Shown in pieces: positions 63,158-64,000 of a stretch of 64,000 nucleotides of DNA. The stretch lies in NCBI RefSeq assembly GCF_020829645.1, contig NZ_JAIVFS010000013.1, forward strand, positions 1-64,000, written 5' to 3'. Origin of the DNA: Nostoc mirabile CHAB5784 (lineage in GTDB: Bacteria; Cyanobacteriota; Cyanobacteriia; Cyanobacteriales; Nostocaceae). How positions within the stretch are numbered: position 1 is the first letter of the stretch; each line of letters starts with the position of its first letter. A program made the position numbers and the translations under genes. Under the pieces are notes generated by a model. The model was not told where the DNA came from. It saw only the letters and a list, made by a program, of their open reading frames with translations, and searched no databases.

Positions 63158-63498
63158 TAGTCCATCACCTCAACGTAAGCATCAGGGCGATATTCACGTT
63201 GTCTCCAGACGCGGTAAAGCCCTTGGGGTAATTCAATCGCCCGATGTTCTTCATGAACTAAAGTGGCACTTGCTTCTTTAACCTCAAGAAAAAGTTCACT
63301 ACCATGTACCCACAACTGAACAGCATTAGATTGCTGAATGCGATGGCTGTGTCCTGTGATTTCACCATGAGCCAGAGTAGCACCTATACGCCTCACAGCG
63401 CCGACAGGTAAGCTAGCAATACGTCTGATCAGAACGTCGCCATGTCTGTAGAGAACACTAGCTTTGTTAGCTTGGAAGTTATTGCTGTTGTTAAACAT
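63157..63498 (-). CDS. Small conserved protein of unknown function
   Basis: A 113-residue strand-rich protein: VLYRHGDVLIRRIASLPVGA, ATLAHGEITGHSHRI, LWVHGSELFLEVKEASATLV, ELPQGLYRVWRQREY. The HGD...HGEITGHSH region has several His and could bind a metal in a small cupin-like barrel. Its gene overlaps the next by TAATG and lies 46 bp after the propeptide-like gene. Found together with the DUF6745-like protein here; the pair probably works together. Confidence 0.6.
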   Translation of the reverse strand: MFNNSNNFQANKASVLYRHGDVLIRRIASLPVGAVRRIGATLAHGEITGHSHRIQQSNAVQLWVHGSELFLEVKEASATLVHEEHRAIELPQGLYRVWRQREYRPDAYVEVMD

Positions 63499-63544
63499 TT
63501 TATTTTATAGGTTATTAAAAATTTTAGGCTCATTTCTAAAAAAA

Positions 63545-63922
63545 TCAATGCCCTAGCCTCAAACCTCTTTCCATAAGCATTTGAGGTTCGATATTCTCAA
63601 CTTTAGGTATCGCTTCTAACTCAGGAATCCGGGCGAGCGCATCTGCAATATTACCTGATTGGGCACGCAACCAAGCGGTGTGAGGTGCATAGTCAAGGCT
63701 TTCTACTATTTCGTAACCCGCTCGATTAATTACCTCGCGCTGCGACTTCACATCAACGCCTTTAGCAAAGCGGATAAAAACAAGCCCAGTTGGTACTGCT
63801 ACCGAACCATTTGGTTGTAGTGTGTAAATTGGAGTTAGTGTTGCCTGTTCTGATTCATTGGGTTCGCCTGGAAAAATTGCGATTGCACCATCGTTAAGTT
63901 GTAAAATTGCTCCTGTTGCCAC
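63545..63922 (-). CDS. Subtilase-propeptide-like small protein
   Basis: A 125-residue protein. The middle and C-terminal part (TGLVFIRFAKGVDVKSQREV, YEIVESLDYAPHTAWLRAQS, ADALARIPELEAIPKVENIE) looks like the N-terminal propeptide of subtilisin-like proteases (VLVRFKPG...LEAIPGVENVEP pattern), but no protease domain follows. It might be a stand-alone propeptide-type inhibitor or chaperone, or a remnant. First gene of the operon 63922-62459. The 78 bp left of the window to its right hold only upstream DNA. Confidence 0.5.
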   Translation of the reverse strand: MATGAILQLNDGAIAIFPGEPNESEQATLTPIYTLQPNGSVAVPTGLVFIRFAKGVDVKSQREVINRAGYEIVESLDYAPHTAWLRAQSGNIADALARIPELEAIPKVENIEPQMLMERGLRLGH

Positions 63923-64000
63923 AGTCCTGGGTTGATTGTAATGTATTGCATAGTACCCAGACTTACGAGTGTAGAATACAGCAGTGCGTAGGCGTAGCCC

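Overview
This is a stretch of chromosome from a filamentous, probably heterocyst-forming cyanobacterium (Nostocales, Nostoc/Anabaena-like). The evidence is the very frequent HIP1 palindrome GCGATCGC, many short tandem heptamer repeats of the TAATGAC/CAATGAC type between genes, and typical cyanobacterial proteins: cyAbrB, a CO2-uptake NDH-1 operon with a Cup protein, a DUF4912 protein, ChlC-type channel with CBS domains, and large RTX exoproteins. No rRNA, tRNA or CRISPR array was recognised.

Layout. 0-18 kb: mostly housekeeping and regulatory genes (ssb, an FAD monooxygenase, a MalK-type ABC ATPase, a phosphodiester-glycosidase-like lipoprotein, a DUF4912 protein, a response regulator broken by a small mobile repeat, a hybrid histidine kinase, an NTF2-like protein, pyrR, cobD/cbiB, an Rrf2 regulator, cyAbrB and a ClC channel). 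18-28 kb: a region rich in mobile and broken sequence. It holds an HNH-less RRXRR/IsrB protein with a structured upstream RNA candidate, a PP2C phosphatase, a truncated nfeD, a Uma2 nuclease, a PIN toxin gene split by an insert, a Fur-family gene, purS, purQ, and an IscB gene that has lost RuvC-II and HNH in frame but keeps its upstream RNA region. These are two OMEGA (IS200/IS605-associated RNA-guided) systems within about 8 kb.

27.9-48 kb: a type I secretion locus. A peptidase-like ABC exporter with an N-terminal cyclic-nucleotide-binding domain and its HlyD adaptor are followed by three very large putative export substrates: an FG-GAP/cadherin-like/DUF4114 protein, a glycerophosphodiesterase built into a phytase-like propeller, and an 1806-residue protein that strings together an exonuclease/phosphatase domain, two esterase-like phytase domains and a 3-phytase-like propeller. 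The last two end in almost the same RTX/C-terminal secretion module. A Pho-box-like triple repeat lies upstream of the largest gene. I read the set as an exported phosphate/phosphodiester scavenging kit.

48-58.6 kb: a membrane glycosyltransferase, then a small membrane protein, ndhF, a Tat-signal beta-carbonic anhydrase, ndhD and a Cup protein, i.e. a CO2-uptake NDH-1 operon with a carbonic anhydrase placed inside it, then a family 2 glycosyltransferase. 58.6-64 kb: Hsp20, a Rieske ferredoxin, a VWA protein, and a convergent three-gene operon (propeptide-like protein, small conserved protein, DUF6745-like protein).

Across the window at least seven families of small (about 120-180 bp) non-coding elements with terminal inverted repeats can be seen. 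Several have clear target duplications (3, 5, 8, 10 and 11 bp), and some have demonstrably broken, shortened or extended genes. They and the heptamer repeats, not large insertion sequences, are what remodels this chromosome segment. All family calls are from reading sequence and motifs; no database search was run.
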